Source: Bradyrhizobium sp. CSA112 (lineage in GTDB: Bacteria; Pseudomonadota; Alphaproteobacteria; Rhizobiales; Xanthobacteraceae). From it: DNA of 64,000 nucleotides. Under the pieces are notes generated by a model that did no database searches, was not told the DNA's origin, and saw only the letters and a list, made by a program, of their open reading frames with translations. Position numbers and translations under genes: made by a program. Below are positions 44,873 through 54,075 of the stretch, one piece after another. Location of the stretch: contig NZ_JAACFS010000023.1 of assembly GCF_029051645.1 (NCBI RefSeq), positions 1 through 64,000 of the forward strand. The letters are read 5' to 3'. The first letter of the stretch is position 1; each line of letters opens with the position of its first letter.

Positions 44873-45847
44873 ATGCGCGACCCCTATGAGGTCTTGGGGG
44901 TGCCGCGGGGCGCCAGCGCTGCGGCGATCAAGAGTGCCTATCGCAGGCTCGCCAAGAAGCATCACCCGGACAACAACAAGAACGATCCGAAGGCGGCTGC
45001 ACGCTTTTCCGAGATCAATTCGGCCAACGAGATCATCGGCGACGAGGACAAGCGCAAGCAGTTCGACCGCGGCGAGATCGACGCCGAGGGCAAGCCACGC
45101 TTCCAGGGTTTTTCTGGTAGCGGCTTTCCCGGCGGCGACCCGCGCGGCCGCGCCGGTGGGCCCGGCGGCTTCGAATCCTACACCTTCCGCACCGGCGGCG
45201 GCCCCAGCGGCATGGGCGGGGCTGGCTTCGAGGACATCCTCAACAGCATGTTCGGCGGTGCTGCCCGGGGGGCACGTCCCGGCGGTGGCAGGACCTTTGA
45301 ATTCGAGACCGGCGGGATCGGCCTCGATCTCGATCTGAACGTCGCCATGACGGTGTCGCTGGAGGAGGCGGTCAAGGGCGGGGAGAAGCGCGTCCGCCTG
45401 CCGACCGGCAAGGAGCTCAACGTCAAGATTCCGGCAGGCGTCACCGCCGGCCAGCAGATCCGGCTGAAGGGACAGGGCGAAACCGCGCCGGGCCATCCGC
45501 CGGGTGACCTCCTGATTACGGTCAACATCGCGCCGCATCCTTTTTTCAAGGTCGATGGCAGCGACCTGCGGCTGGACCTGCCCATTACGCTCTATGAGGC
45601 CGTGCTGGGCGGCAAGGTCCGGGTTCCTACCCTTGGCAGCGCGGTCGAACTGTCGATTCCGAAAAATACCTCCAGCGGCCGAACCTTCCGCCTCAAGGGC
45701 AAGGGCCTGCCCAAGCTTGGGGGAACCGGGGACCTGTTCGTCATCACCCGAATTATCTTGCCCGACGGGAACGATAGCGAGCTCGAGGCATTGATGGAGA
45801 GGTGGCGCGATAGCCATCCGTACAATCCGCGCAGCGATTTTGGCTGA
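44873..45847 (+). CDS. DnaJ C-terminal domain protein (CbpA-like, class B J-protein)
   Basis: 324 residues. The J domain (1-65) has HPD at 31-33. A Gly/Phe-rich linker (about 78-140) follows. Two C-terminal substrate-binding beta-domains come next (VSLEEAVKGGEKRVRL; PGDLLITVNIAPHPFFKVDG; LGGKVRVPTLGS). No zinc-finger cysteines are present, so it is the CbpA-type J-protein, an Hsp70 (DnaK) co-chaperone in the cytosol rather than DnaJ itself. It stands alone, followed by a palindrome cluster. Confidence 0.9.
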   Translation: MRDPYEVLGVPRGASAAAIKSAYRRLAKKHHPDNNKNDPKAAARFSEINSANEIIGDEDKRKQFDRGEIDAEGKPRFQGFSGSGFPGGDPRGRAGGPGGFESYTFRTGGGPSGMGGAGFEDILNSMFGGAARGARPGGGRTFEFETGGIGLDLDLNVAMTVSLEEAVKGGEKRVRLPTGKELNVKIPAGVTAGQQIRLKGQGETAPGHPPGDLLITVNIAPHPFFKVDGSDLRLDLPITLYEAVLGGKVRVPTLGSAVELSIPKNTSSGRTFRLKGKGLPKLGGTGDLFVITRIILPDGNDSELEALMERWRDSHPYNPRSDFG

Positions 45848-46181
45848 TTCGGCCGGGTTCGCGGCGCGAATTTTGCGTGGAAACGATAGCGGGGTTCCGA
45901 GCAGCAGTTTCCCGAAAAAGCGCGCTTTTTCCCGGGAAACACAGAGTTTCCCGGAAAAAGGGCGGCCTCGAAAGGGGGACCAGCGCGGTACCAAACCCCG
46001 ATCGAGGCCGCTTGCGCCGATCGGCGGATCGAACGCCACTCATTTTCGCGTGATCACCCGGTGCATTAATGAGACGCGCTGGTGGTTTCATTCCAGATTT
46101 TCGATGTCAGAATTGGGACAAGCGCCGGGGTGTTGCCGGTCCGCCACTCTTTTTGCCGGTAGCTCGGATGGAGCCAACGGG
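45848..46181. other. Intergenic region with clustered TTTCCCG palindromes
   Basis: TTTCCCGAAAAAGCG pairs with CGCTTTTTCCCGGGAAA (45908-45939), with the core AAAAAGCGCGCTTTTT a perfect 16-bp palindrome (45915-45930). A third TTTCCCGGAAAAAGGG unit lies at 45947-45962. Between two convergent genes this could act as a bidirectional terminator. No gene is seen in the interval. Confidence 0.6.
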
Positions 46182-46952
46182 TTAGCCCTTTTTTTCCATC
46201 TGATCGTAGACGGCTTGGGCAATCTGCGTCAGCCGGCCCCGGTCGACGCCGGTCGACACAACCGCATAGACGACGCCGTCGTCGGCCCAAAACAGGGTGC
46301 TTTCCTTGCCTTCCGCCGCGTATCGCATCTGCGTCGCCCCGGCGTCCGATTTCACCGTATAGATTGTAAAGCGTTCGCCCGACGCGCTCTCGTACATAAG
46401 GAACGACGCCGGACCCACGGAACCCGGCAGCAGCCGTCCGCCGACGAGCTTCAATCCTGCTCCCGCCAGTTCGGGCGCGCGGACGACCCAGCCGCAGCGC
46501 TTGGTCAGCCACTGTTGCAGATGGTTGCGCTCGCTGCCCGGCACCTCGACGGGATGCCGTACTTCCACCACGTAGAGCCGGTGCGCCTCGATCGCATGCA
46601 CCGTCAGATTTTGGAAAGCCGAAGGCGCTGCCGCCGCGCCGCGCGCGACCCAGCCAATGCCGCCGCCGACGATGAACGCCGCCAGCGTCGCGGCGAGCGC
46701 GCCGTACACCCATTTGCGCGGCTCTCGCACCAGCCGTTCGATCTCGAGCCGCTTCGGCACCGCCTCATCGACAATCGAATCGTACCTGGCATGCAGCGCC
46801 TCCGCCATCGCGCGCCACGACTGCACCCGCGCGGCATCGTCGGGATGCGCTGCGAGCCACGCCTCGACGTCGCCGCGGCGTTCCGCCGGCAACTCGTTGT
46901 CGACGTAAGCATGCAGCTCGTCTTCGGTGACGGGGATGTTGCGATCGGTCAT
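46182..46952 (-). CDS. Anti-sigma factor (membrane-anchored)
   Basis: 256 residues. The N-terminal anti-sigma domain (DELHAYVDNELPAERRGDVEAWL, no Cys/His zinc motif) is followed by one transmembrane helix (about 84-103) and an extracytoplasmic domain (RLYVVEVRHPVEVPGSERN; GFKLV-like GAGLKLVGGRLLPG) that probably senses the signal. It lies 55 bases after the ECF sigma gene, the standard arrangement for a sigma/anti-sigma pair. It holds the sigma factor inactive until released. Confidence 0.85.
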   Translation of the reverse strand: MTDRNIPVTEDELHAYVDNELPAERRGDVEAWLAAHPDDAARVQSWRAMAEALHARYDSIVDEAVPKRLEIERLVREPRKWVYGALAATLAAFIVGGGIGWVARGAAAAPSAFQNLTVHAIEAHRLYVVEVRHPVEVPGSERNHLQQWLTKRCGWVVRAPELAGAGLKLVGGRLLPGSVGPASFLMYESASGERFTIYTVKSDAGATQMRYAAEGKESTLFWADDGVVYAVVSTGVDRGRLTQIAQAVYDQMEKKG

Positions 46953-47007
46953 TGTCGTCGTCTCTGTCTATTCCTGATCAGCCTATGCGTAACGCGTTTC
47001 ATGCGCC

Positions 47008-47496
47008 TCATTTCACCCGCCGCAGCGCTGCGCGCTCGCCCTCCAGCGAAGCTTTGACATGCGCGCGTGCGCGGGCAAGCCGGGACATTACGGTGCCGAT
47101 CGGCACGCCCTGGATTTCGGCGACCTCGCGGTAACTCAGTCCTTCCAGCATCACCAGCAGGAGCACCGAGCGCTGCTCTTCCACCAGCGTTGCCAGCGCG
47201 CGGGCGATGTCGCGGCCCTCCGCCTCGGTGCCGCTGGCGTCGGGGTTGTTGTCGAGCAGCGGCATGAACTGCGGCCGCCGCGCCAGCGAGCGCCGCCGGT
47301 TCTTGTTCAAATTGGTCAGGATCGTGTAGAGCCAGCTCCTGACGTCGCCGCCGAGAAACAGCCGTTCCGAACGCAGCGCGCGCACCAGCGTATCCTGCAC
47401 CAGATCGTCGGCGATGTCGGCATCGCGCGCGAGCGCGCGTGCATAGCGGCGGAGCGCCGGAATCATGGCTTCGACACTTTGGCGAAACGCGCTCAT
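47008..47496 (-). CDS. ECF sigma-70 family RNA polymerase sigma factor
   Basis: 162 residues from the ATG at 47496 (in-frame ATGs at 47544 and 47562 are alternatives). Region 2 (DADIADDLVQDTLVRALR, with LYTILTNLNKNRRR) and region 4 (LVMLEGLSYREVAEIQGVPIGTVMSRLARAR) are well conserved. The downstream anti-sigma gene indicates membrane-signal control. It is not EcfG by context: no NepR/PhyR genes are adjacent. Regulon unknown. Confidence 0.9.
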   Translation of the reverse strand: MSAFRQSVEAMIPALRRYARALARDADIADDLVQDTLVRALRSERLFLGGDVRSWLYTILTNLNKNRRRSLARRPQFMPLLDNNPDASGTEAEGRDIARALATLVEEQRSVLLLVMLEGLSYREVAEIQGVPIGTVMSRLARARAHVKASLEGERAALRRVK

Positions 47497-47681
47497 CGGG
47501 ACCAGATTGCAAGAGTTGTCGGGCGCGAACGCCTTACCTAGCATAACACCTAATCGCAGCATCTATTCCGGCCATTGAGCCCGATCCGGAACAGCGGTAA
47601 TCCGAGAGCCGATTTAGGCTCGACCGCGCTGGACTGCTGGTGTACCTCCAAGCCCCACAGGGAAGCTCGATTGGAAACCGG

Positions 47682-48512
47682 ATGTCGCAAAAATCAGGTC
47701 TGATGCAGGGCAAGCGCGGGGTGATCCTCGGCGTCGCCAACAATCGCTCGATCGCCTGGGGCATCGCCAAGGCATGCCACGACGCGGGCGCGGAAATCGC
47801 GCTCACCTGGCAGGGCGATGCGCTGAAGAAGCGGGTCGAGCCGCTAGCGAAGGAACTGAACGGCCTCTTGCTGGGCCATTGCGACGTCACCGATTCTGCC
47901 ACCATCGACGCGGTATTCGACGTGCTTCGCGAAAAATGGGGCAAGATCGACTTCGTGGTCCATGCCATCGCCTTCGCCGACAAGGACCAGCTCGACGGCC
48001 GTTACCTCGAGACGACGCAGGACAATTTCACCAAGAGCATGCTGATCTCCTGCTATTCGCTGACCGCGATCACTCAACGCGCCGAAAAGCTCATGACCGA
48101 CGGCGGGTCGATCATCACGCTGACCTATTACGGCGCCGAGAAATGGATGCCGCACTACAACGTCATGGGCGTGGCGAAGGCAGCGCTCGAAGCCAGCGTG
48201 CGTTATCTCGCCGCTGACCTTGGCGAGAAGAACATCCGCGTCAACGCGATCTCGGCAGGTCCCATCAAGACGCTGGCGGCGTCCGGCATCGGCGATTTCC
48301 GCTATATTCTGAAGTGGAACGAATACAACGCGCCGTTGCGCCGCAACGTCAGCATCGAGGAGGTCGGCGACAGCGCGCTCTATCTGCTGTCGGACCTGTC
48401 GCGCGGCGTCACCGGCGAGGTGCATCATGTCGATTCCGGCTATCACGTCGTCGGCATGAAGCGGCCCGACGCGCCGGATATCTCGCTCTCGAATTCGGTA
48501 GCCAAGGAATAG
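47682..48512 (+). CDS. fabI: Enoyl-[acyl-carrier-protein] reductase (FabI type)
   Basis: 276 residues. N-terminal LMQGKRGVILGVANNRSIAWGIAK is the FabI nucleotide-binding segment. The active-site region includes ITLTYYGAEKWMPHYNVMGVAKAAL with the Tyr-x6-Lys pair. It carries out the last reduction of fatty-acid elongation with NADH. The ATG at 47682 (GGAAACC upstream) is preferred; the frame is open from 47640. A phosphatase gene follows 12 bases later. Confidence 0.93.
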   Translation: MSQKSGLMQGKRGVILGVANNRSIAWGIAKACHDAGAEIALTWQGDALKKRVEPLAKELNGLLLGHCDVTDSATIDAVFDVLREKWGKIDFVVHAIAFADKDQLDGRYLETTQDNFTKSMLISCYSLTAITQRAEKLMTDGGSIITLTYYGAEKWMPHYNVMGVAKAALEASVRYLAADLGEKNIRVNAISAGPIKTLAASGIGDFRYILKWNEYNAPLRRNVSIEEVGDSALYLLSDLSRGVTGEVHHVDSGYHVVGMKRPDAPDISLSNSVAKE

Positions 48513-48524
48513 CCTGACAGTCCG

Positions 48525-49124
48525 ATGCCTTCGCCCGTGATCTACTACATCCGCCACGGCGAGACGTCGTGGAACGCGGAAGGCAGGCTGCAGGGCGCGC
48601 AGGACATTCCGCTCAATGATCTCGGCCGCCGGCAGGCTGCCCATGCCGGCAGCGTGCTGGCCGAGCTGTTCGCGCGCGACGGCCGCGACAAGGCTGCGCT
48701 GCCGTTCGTCGCAAGCCCGCTTGGCCGCGCGCGGGCGACAATGGAATTGGTGCGCGGCGCCCTGAAACTTCCGCCGGAAGACTACGCACTCGACGATCGC
48801 CTCCGCGAGATCGGCTACGGCGTCTGGGAGGGCTCGACGCTGGCCGAGATGCAGGCGGCCGACCCCATGCTGTATGCCAAACGGCTGACGGCGAAGTGGA
48901 CGATGGCGCCGGAAGGCGGCGAGACCTATGCCGAGGTTCAGCTTCGGATGCGCGACTGGTACGATTCCCTGCGCGCGGACACCGTCGCGGTGGCCCATGG
49001 CGGCACCGCGCGGGCGCTGATGGTGGCGCTCAGCATCGAAACGCCGGCCAGCGCCGCCGACCTCCTGATCGAGCAGGGCGCGGTTTACGTGTTTCGCGAC
49101 GGGGGGCTTAGGAAGTATAGTTAA
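48525..49124 (+). CDS. Histidine phosphatase family protein
   Basis: 199 residues. The RHG motif YYIRHGETSWNAEGRLQG is near the N-terminus, the second His is in AVAHGGTARAL, and a Glu is in REIGYGVWEG. This is the phosphoglycerate-mutase-like branch, probably a broad cytosolic phosphatase. It starts 12 bases after fabI and may be co-transcribed with it. The real substrate is unknown. Confidence 0.9.
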   Translation: MPSPVIYYIRHGETSWNAEGRLQGAQDIPLNDLGRRQAAHAGSVLAELFARDGRDKAALPFVASPLGRARATMELVRGALKLPPEDYALDDRLREIGYGVWEGSTLAEMQAADPMLYAKRLTAKWTMAPEGGETYAEVQLRMRDWYDSLRADTVAVAHGGTARALMVALSIETPASAADLLIEQGAVYVFRDGGLRKYS

Positions 49125-49142
49125 GGGGAGGCCGATGAATGC

Positions 49143-49225
49143 CGTCATTCCGGGATGGCGCGTGAGCGCCAGACCCGGAATCTCGAGATTCCGGGTCTGG
49201 TCCTTCGGACCATCCCGGAATGACG
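49143..49225. repeat. Intergenic palindrome (CGTCATTCCGGG family)
   Basis: CGTCATTCCGGGATGG at the left and CCATCCCGGAATGACG at the right are exact complements, with an inner ACCCGGAATCTCGAGATTCC stem. Third copy of the family in the window. Confidence 0.85.
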
Positions 49226-49269
49226 GTCTGCGGGTTTGACCGCCGCCTGGCACCGCGTTACGACACGCC

Positions 49270-50358
49270 ATGTCCCACAACACCTTCGGCCATCTGTTCC
49301 GGGTCACGACCTTCGGCGAAAGCCATGGGGTCGCGATCGGCTGCGTGGTCGATGGTTGCCCGCCGCTGATCCCGCTGACGAATGCGGACATCCAGCACGA
49401 TCTCGACCGCCGCCGTCCCGGACAATCGCGCTTCACCACCCAGCGCCAGGAGCCGGATGCCGTAAAGATCCTGTCCGGCGTGATGGCCCATCCCGAGACC
49501 GGCGTGCAGGTCACGACGGGAACGCCGATCGCGCTCCTGATCGAAAACACCGATCAGCGCTCCAAGGACTATTCCGAGATCAAGGACAAGTTTCGGCCCG
49601 GTCACGCCGACTTCACCTATGAGGCCAAATACGGCCTGCGCGATTATCGTGGCGGCGGGCGCTCCTCCGCACGTGAGACCGCGACGCGCGTCGCGGCCGG
49701 CGCCATCGCGCGAAAAATCCTGCCTGACGTGAAGATCCGCGGCGCGCTGGTGCAGATGGGCCCGCACAAGATCGATCGCGACAGATGGGACTGGGACGAG
49801 ATCGCGCGCAATCCGTTCTTCTGTCCCGACAAGGAGAAGGCTGATTTCTTCGAGCAGTATCTCGACGGCATCCGCAAGGCCGGCTCCTCGATCGGTGCCG
49901 TCATCGAAGTGATCGCCGAAGGCGTTCCGGCGGGGTGGGGCGCGCCGATCTATGCCAAGCTCGACGGCGACCTGGCGGCGGCCATGATGAGCATCAATGC
50001 GGTGAAGGGCGTCGAGATCGGGGCCGGCTTTGCTGCTGCCGAATTGTCGGGCGAGCAAAACGCCGACGAGATGCGCACCGGCAATAACGGCACGCGCTTC
50101 CTGTCCAACCACGCCGGCGGCGTGCTCGGCGGCATCTCGACGGGCCAGCCGGTGGTGGTGCGCTTTGCGGTGAAGCCGACGTCCTCGATTCTCTCGCCGC
50201 GCAAGACGGTGGATCGCGCAGGCGCCGACACCGACATCATGACCAAGGGCCGCCACGACCCCTGCGTCGGCATCCGCGCGGTGCCGGTGGGCGAGGCCAT
50301 GATGGCCTGCGTGCTGGCCGACCATTTCTTGCGCCACCGCGGCCAGGTCGGCGGGTAG
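49270..50358 (+). CDS. aroC: Chorismate synthase
   Basis: 362 residues, normal for the enzyme. The signatures GESHGVAIGCVVDGCPP, FRPGHADFTYEAKYG, GRSSARETATRVAAG and LGGISTGQPVVVRFA are all present. It forms chorismate from EPSP using reduced FMN. The gene stands alone between an intergenic palindrome and the GMC oxidoreductase gene. Confidence 0.95.
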   Translation: MSHNTFGHLFRVTTFGESHGVAIGCVVDGCPPLIPLTNADIQHDLDRRRPGQSRFTTQRQEPDAVKILSGVMAHPETGVQVTTGTPIALLIENTDQRSKDYSEIKDKFRPGHADFTYEAKYGLRDYRGGGRSSARETATRVAAGAIARKILPDVKIRGALVQMGPHKIDRDRWDWDEIARNPFFCPDKEKADFFEQYLDGIRKAGSSIGAVIEVIAEGVPAGWGAPIYAKLDGDLAAAMMSINAVKGVEIGAGFAAAELSGEQNADEMRTGNNGTRFLSNHAGGVLGGISTGQPVVVRFAVKPTSSILSPRKTVDRAGADTDIMTKGRHDPCVGIRAVPVGEAMMACVLADHFLRHRGQVGG

Positions 50359-50373
50359 GAATCCCGGCCTCTC

Positions 50374-52068
50374 TCACTGCATGGCGTCTGCGATCTTTTC
50401 TGCCGCCATCAGGACCGGGAAATTGGTGTTGGCGCACGGCACCACCGGGAAGATCGAGGCGTCGACCACGCGCAAACCCTGCACTCCCTTGACCCGGCCT
50501 TGCGTATCGACGACCGCCATCGGATCGTCCGCCCGGCCCATCCGGCACGAGCACGAGGCATGCCACACGCCGATCGCCGCCTTGCGCACGAAAGCCTCGA
50601 GCACCTCGTCGTCGCTCATGACCTGCTCGAACGTGAACCCTTCGACAATGAAGTTGTCGATCATGTAGTGGCGCAGCGCCGCCGGCCCGTCCATCAATGT
50701 TGCGGCAATGGCGGTGAGGACCTTGTTCTTCGTGTTGACCACGCCGATCTTGCGCACGCGGTCGGAATACGAGGCCGGGAACGGCTTGTCGGTGACTGCC
50801 TTGAGCGGCGCGCTCATCTGCAGCGCCGCCATTTTGCGAAAGCCGCTCATCAGGCGGTCGAGATCGCGCCTGTCAGACAACAGGTTGAACTCGACAATCG
50901 GTTCTATCAGCGGGTCGCGCGAGGCAAGTTTCACCTGCCCGGTCTCCGAATAGGTCTTGTTGACGAAGGTGAGCAGCGAGGCGATCTGCTCGCCGACCGA
51001 ATGCCAGGCCGACTTGCTGAGCACGGCGACGAACATGTCGCCGGCAGGTACGCCCGGAAGCCCCGACGAGTAGCGCAGCCCCATCTGGATGTGGCGCCTG
51101 GTGTGCTCGTTCATGCGCGCACCACGGCGGACATAGGACGACAACGCGATCGAGGGATGATCCATCAGACCCTGGCCGACGCCCGCGAGGCCCGTCAAGA
51201 CCGGAATGCCCATCTCCTTCAGATGCCCGACCGGTCCAATGCCGGCGCGCAACAGATGCGCCGGCGAATGGATCGCGCCACATGAGAGTATAATTTCGCG
51301 ACCGCGGAACTCCTGTTCCCGGCCATCGACCAGCGCCTTGACGCCGACGCATTGCGTGCCCTCGAACAGCAGCTCCTTGACTTGCGTGTTGGTCGATATG
51401 GTCAGGTTGGCGCGCTTGCGTGTTTCGCGATCGAGATAGCCCATCGCGGCCGAGACGCGCTGCTCGTCCTGGTTGGAGTGCGTCACCGGGAAGTAGCCGT
51501 CTGTGAACTCGCCGTTCTGGTCGGGCAGGAACGCAAAGCCGGCGAGCTTGCAGGCCTCGCCCACCGCTTGCGAATGCCCTGTCCAATGCTGGTGCGGAAT
51601 GCGGCGGACAGGGATGCGGCCGTCCTTGCCGTGGAACGGCCCGTCGAAATCGAGGTCGCGCTCGACCTTCTTGAAGTAAGGCAGCACGTCCTTCCAGTTC
51701 CAGCCCACGGCGCCGCGAGCCTCCCACTCCTCGTAATCGGTCGGCGCGCCGCGATTTGCCATCTGGCCATTGATGGAGGATCCGCCACCCAACACGCGCG
51801 CCTGCTCATACTTGCGCAATGGCGGGCGGCTCTCATCCGGGTTGTTGTGGCTGACGATCTGGGTCGTGACCTTGAGTTCGGTCCAGTGGAAGCGCGGATC
51901 GAAATACGCCAGCCCCGAATAGCTGTCGCGGATTTCGGGCGGTTCGTTTCCGGGCGGGGTGTCCTGGCCGGCTTCACAGAGCAGGACCTTGTTGGCACTC
52001 CCAGCGGAGAGCCGGTGGGCCATGACCGAGCCCGCCGATCCGCCGCCGACGATGATGATGTCGTACAC
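50374..52068 (-). CDS. GMC family oxidoreductase (choline-dehydrogenase-like)
   Basis: 564 residues. The N-terminal FAD motif IIVGGGSAGSVMAHRLS is at residues 5-21. The GMC signatures GGGSSINGQMANRG and (second) GAIHSPAHLLRAGIG follow, then the C-terminal HASCSCRMGR with the catalytic His and a late Asn in CANTNFP. It oxidises an alcohol, probably choline-like or aliphatic. It is divergent from the cyclase gene with about 120 bases between. Confidence 0.92.
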   Translation of the reverse strand: MYDIIIVGGGSAGSVMAHRLSAGSANKVLLCEAGQDTPPGNEPPEIRDSYSGLAYFDPRFHWTELKVTTQIVSHNNPDESRPPLRKYEQARVLGGGSSINGQMANRGAPTDYEEWEARGAVGWNWKDVLPYFKKVERDLDFDGPFHGKDGRIPVRRIPHQHWTGHSQAVGEACKLAGFAFLPDQNGEFTDGYFPVTHSNQDEQRVSAAMGYLDRETRKRANLTISTNTQVKELLFEGTQCVGVKALVDGREQEFRGREIILSCGAIHSPAHLLRAGIGPVGHLKEMGIPVLTGLAGVGQGLMDHPSIALSSYVRRGARMNEHTRRHIQMGLRYSSGLPGVPAGDMFVAVLSKSAWHSVGEQIASLLTFVNKTYSETGQVKLASRDPLIEPIVEFNLLSDRRDLDRLMSGFRKMAALQMSAPLKAVTDKPFPASYSDRVRKIGVVNTKNKVLTAIAATLMDGPAALRHYMIDNFIVEGFTFEQVMSDDEVLEAFVRKAAIGVWHASCSCRMGRADDPMAVVDTQGRVKGVQGLRVVDASIFPVVPCANTNFPVLMAAEKIADAMQ

Positions 52069-52188
52069 TTTGACGTTTCCTCTTATTTTTGCACCGTAAA
52101 GCTAGCGCAGCTCCGTCGTCGGGTCACGCCGGCTGTCGTTGCGAGCGCGCTTGACGTTTCGCGGGGTTGCGCGGCAAATACCGGCGTC

Positions 52189-53373
52189 ATGGATGCATCA
52201 AGACTGCGAGAGTTGACCGACTGGCTGATGGATGGCGGCAGATCCGCGGCCAGCCCCAAGGGATTTATGGCCGAGTGCTGCGAACGGATGGTCGCGGCGG
52301 GGCTGCCGCTGTGGCGTGTCGGCGTCTTCGTCCGCACGCTGCACCCCGAAATCTACGGGCGCAGTTTCATCTGGAAGCCGGGCGCCGAGGTCGAGATCGG
52401 CGCGGTCGACTACAAGATTCTGGACTCGCCGGATTTTCACTCCAGCCCGCTGTACATCGTGTTCCGGCAAGGACTGGAAGTTCGGGCCCGTTCGGACGGT
52501 CCGCAAAGCAATCGCTTTCCGATCGTCGATGAGCTGCGCGCCGAAGGCATCACGGATTATATCGCGTTGCCGCTGCCTTTCATCGGCGGCACGGTGAACG
52601 CATCGAGCTGGACCACCAAGCAGCCGGGCGGGTTTACAGACGAACAGTTGGTGGCGCTGCGAAGCCTTGTGAAGCCATTGGCGCGGGTGGTCGAGATACT
52701 CAGTTTGAACCGCATGGCTGCGAGCCTTTTGGACACCTATGTCGGCAACAGCGCCGGCGAACGGATCATGGGCGGGCAAATCCGCCGCGGCCACACCGAG
52801 ACAATGAACGCCGCGATCTGGCTGTCCGACCTGCGCGGCTTCACAGCGCTGTCCGATCGCGTGCCGGCGGAGACCGTGGTGGACATCCTGAACAATTACT
52901 TCGACTGTCAGGTCGCCGCGATCAAGAAGCATGGCGGCGACGTGTTGAAGTATATGGGCGATGGGCTGCTCGCGGTTTTTCCGATCGATGAATATGTCGG
53001 CGACGAGCAGCAGGTTTGCAGCCACGTGCTCGAAGCCGCCCACGAATCCCGTGCCAGCGTTGCCAACCTTAACTATCCGATCGGCGATGCGGTCGAACGT
53101 TTTCGCTTCGGCCTCGCGCTCCATGTCGGGCGAATTCTCTACGGCAATATCGGCGGCGGCAACCGGCTCGACTTCACTTGCATTGGACCAGCCGTGAATC
53201 TGGCGGCGCGGCTGGAAAAGATCGCGAGCCAGCTCGGCCGCACAGTCGTGGCATCGGAGGGATTTGCCGGCATCTGCCGGGAAGGCTGGAGCGATCTCGG
53301 CGAGTTTCCGGTCGCCGGTTTCTCCAGGACTGCACGCGTGTACGGCCTGGTCGACGAAAAATCGGCGGCCTGA
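52189..53373 (+). CDS. Class III adenylate/guanylate cyclase
   Basis: 394 residues from the ATG at 52189; the frame is open for a further 279 codons upstream but that stretch is antisense to the GMC gene. An N-terminal regulatory region (1-180) precedes the cyclase domain. The domain shows the metal-binding Asp in WLSDLRGFTALSD, the KYMGDGLLAVFP block and GPAVNLAARLEKI, typical of class III cyclases. It makes cyclic AMP (or GMP) in the cytosol. Bradyrhizobia carry many such paralogues. Confidence 0.88.
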   Translation: MDASRLRELTDWLMDGGRSAASPKGFMAECCERMVAAGLPLWRVGVFVRTLHPEIYGRSFIWKPGAEVEIGAVDYKILDSPDFHSSPLYIVFRQGLEVRARSDGPQSNRFPIVDELRAEGITDYIALPLPFIGGTVNASSWTTKQPGGFTDEQLVALRSLVKPLARVVEILSLNRMAASLLDTYVGNSAGERIMGGQIRRGHTETMNAAIWLSDLRGFTALSDRVPAETVVDILNNYFDCQVAAIKKHGGDVLKYMGDGLLAVFPIDEYVGDEQQVCSHVLEAAHESRASVANLNYPIGDAVERFRFGLALHVGRILYGNIGGGNRLDFTCIGPAVNLAARLEKIASQLGRTVVASEGFAGICREGWSDLGEFPVAGFSRTARVYGLVDEKSAA

Positions 53374-53380
53374 GGAATCC

Positions 53381-53467
53381 CGTAGCCCGGATGGAGCGCA
53401 GCGCAATCCGGGATTTGGCCGCGGCCAAAGCTGTTCCCGGATTGCGCTGCGCTCCATCCGGGCTACG
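53381..53467. repeat. REP/BIME palindrome upstream of the REP transposase
   Basis: GTAGCCCGGATGGAGCGCAG at the left and CTGCGCTCCATCCGGGCTAC at the right are exact complements. Each arm is itself a hairpin (GCCCGGAT/ATCCGGGA and its partner), so this is a two-REP inverted unit. It ends 32 bases before the transposase start. Confidence 0.9.
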
Positions 53468-53498
53468 CGTCTAGCGCAATCTGGGGTAGATTGGCTCC

Positions 53499-54035
53499 AT
53501 GGTCCGCTATCGGCGCAATTTCGTCCCCGGTGGGATGTTTTTCTTCACAGTCACGCTGGATGACCGAAAGTCGTCGGTGTTGATCGATCATATCGAGCTG
53601 CTGCGCGCCGCATTTCGAGAAACGCAAAGAGAACGGCCGTTTGTTATCGACGCCATCGTCGTTCTGCCCGACCACCTACATGCAGTTCTGACATTGCCGC
53701 CTGGCGACTCGGATTTTTCCGATAGGTGGCGTCGGATCAAGGGGAGTTTCACACGAAGCGTTCGCGCCGTGGGCGCTAAGATTTCGCGGGATCATCGTGG
53801 TGAATATTCTCTTTGGCAAAGGCGATTTTGGGAACACACCATACGGGACGACGGCGACTTCGAACGCTGCGTTAATTATGTGCATTTCAATCCGGTCAAG
53901 CACCAACTCGCAACTTCGCCGTCCGATTGGCCGTTCTCCTCGCTGCATCGCTATGTCCGCGCGGGCATTCTGCCTCCGGATTGGGGCGGCGATGGGCGCG
54001 TCGATACGACCAATTTCGGCGAGCGGAAGGACTGA
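53499..54035 (+). mobile_element. REP-associated tyrosine transposase (RAYT, Y1_Tnp/IS200-like family)
   Basis: 178-residue HUH-type single-strand transposase. The metal-binding His pair is LPDHLHAVL (His59, His61), the catalytic Tyr is Tyr127 in CVNYVHFNPVKH, and WQRRFWEH (106-113) matches the RAYT family. Such proteins cut and join REP hairpins and are thought to spread them in the chromosome. It is flanked on both sides by REPs of one sequence family, the diagnostic arrangement. The reading frame is intact and the stop is followed at once by a REP, so it may be active. Confidence 0.92.
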
Positions 54036-54068
54036 GCCCGGATTGCGCTGCGCTCCATCCGGGCTACG
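54036..54068. repeat. REP unit downstream of the REP transposase
   Basis: GCCCGGAT...ATCCGGGC, a single hairpin ending GGGCTACGG, starts at the base after the transposase stop codon. It has the same sequence as the right half of the 53381-53467 unit. Confidence 0.88.
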
Positions 54069-54075
54069 GGAGAAT

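Noticed and set aside
47844..49550. 568-codon minus-strand frame over fabI and the phosphatase gene
   Set aside because: It crosses an intergenic palindrome and two well-supported genes; its sequence is typical of GC-rich shadow frames.
51352..52188. 279-codon upstream extension of the cyclase gene
   Set aside because: The stretch is antisense to the GMC oxidoreductase and the real start (52189) fits homologous cyclases.
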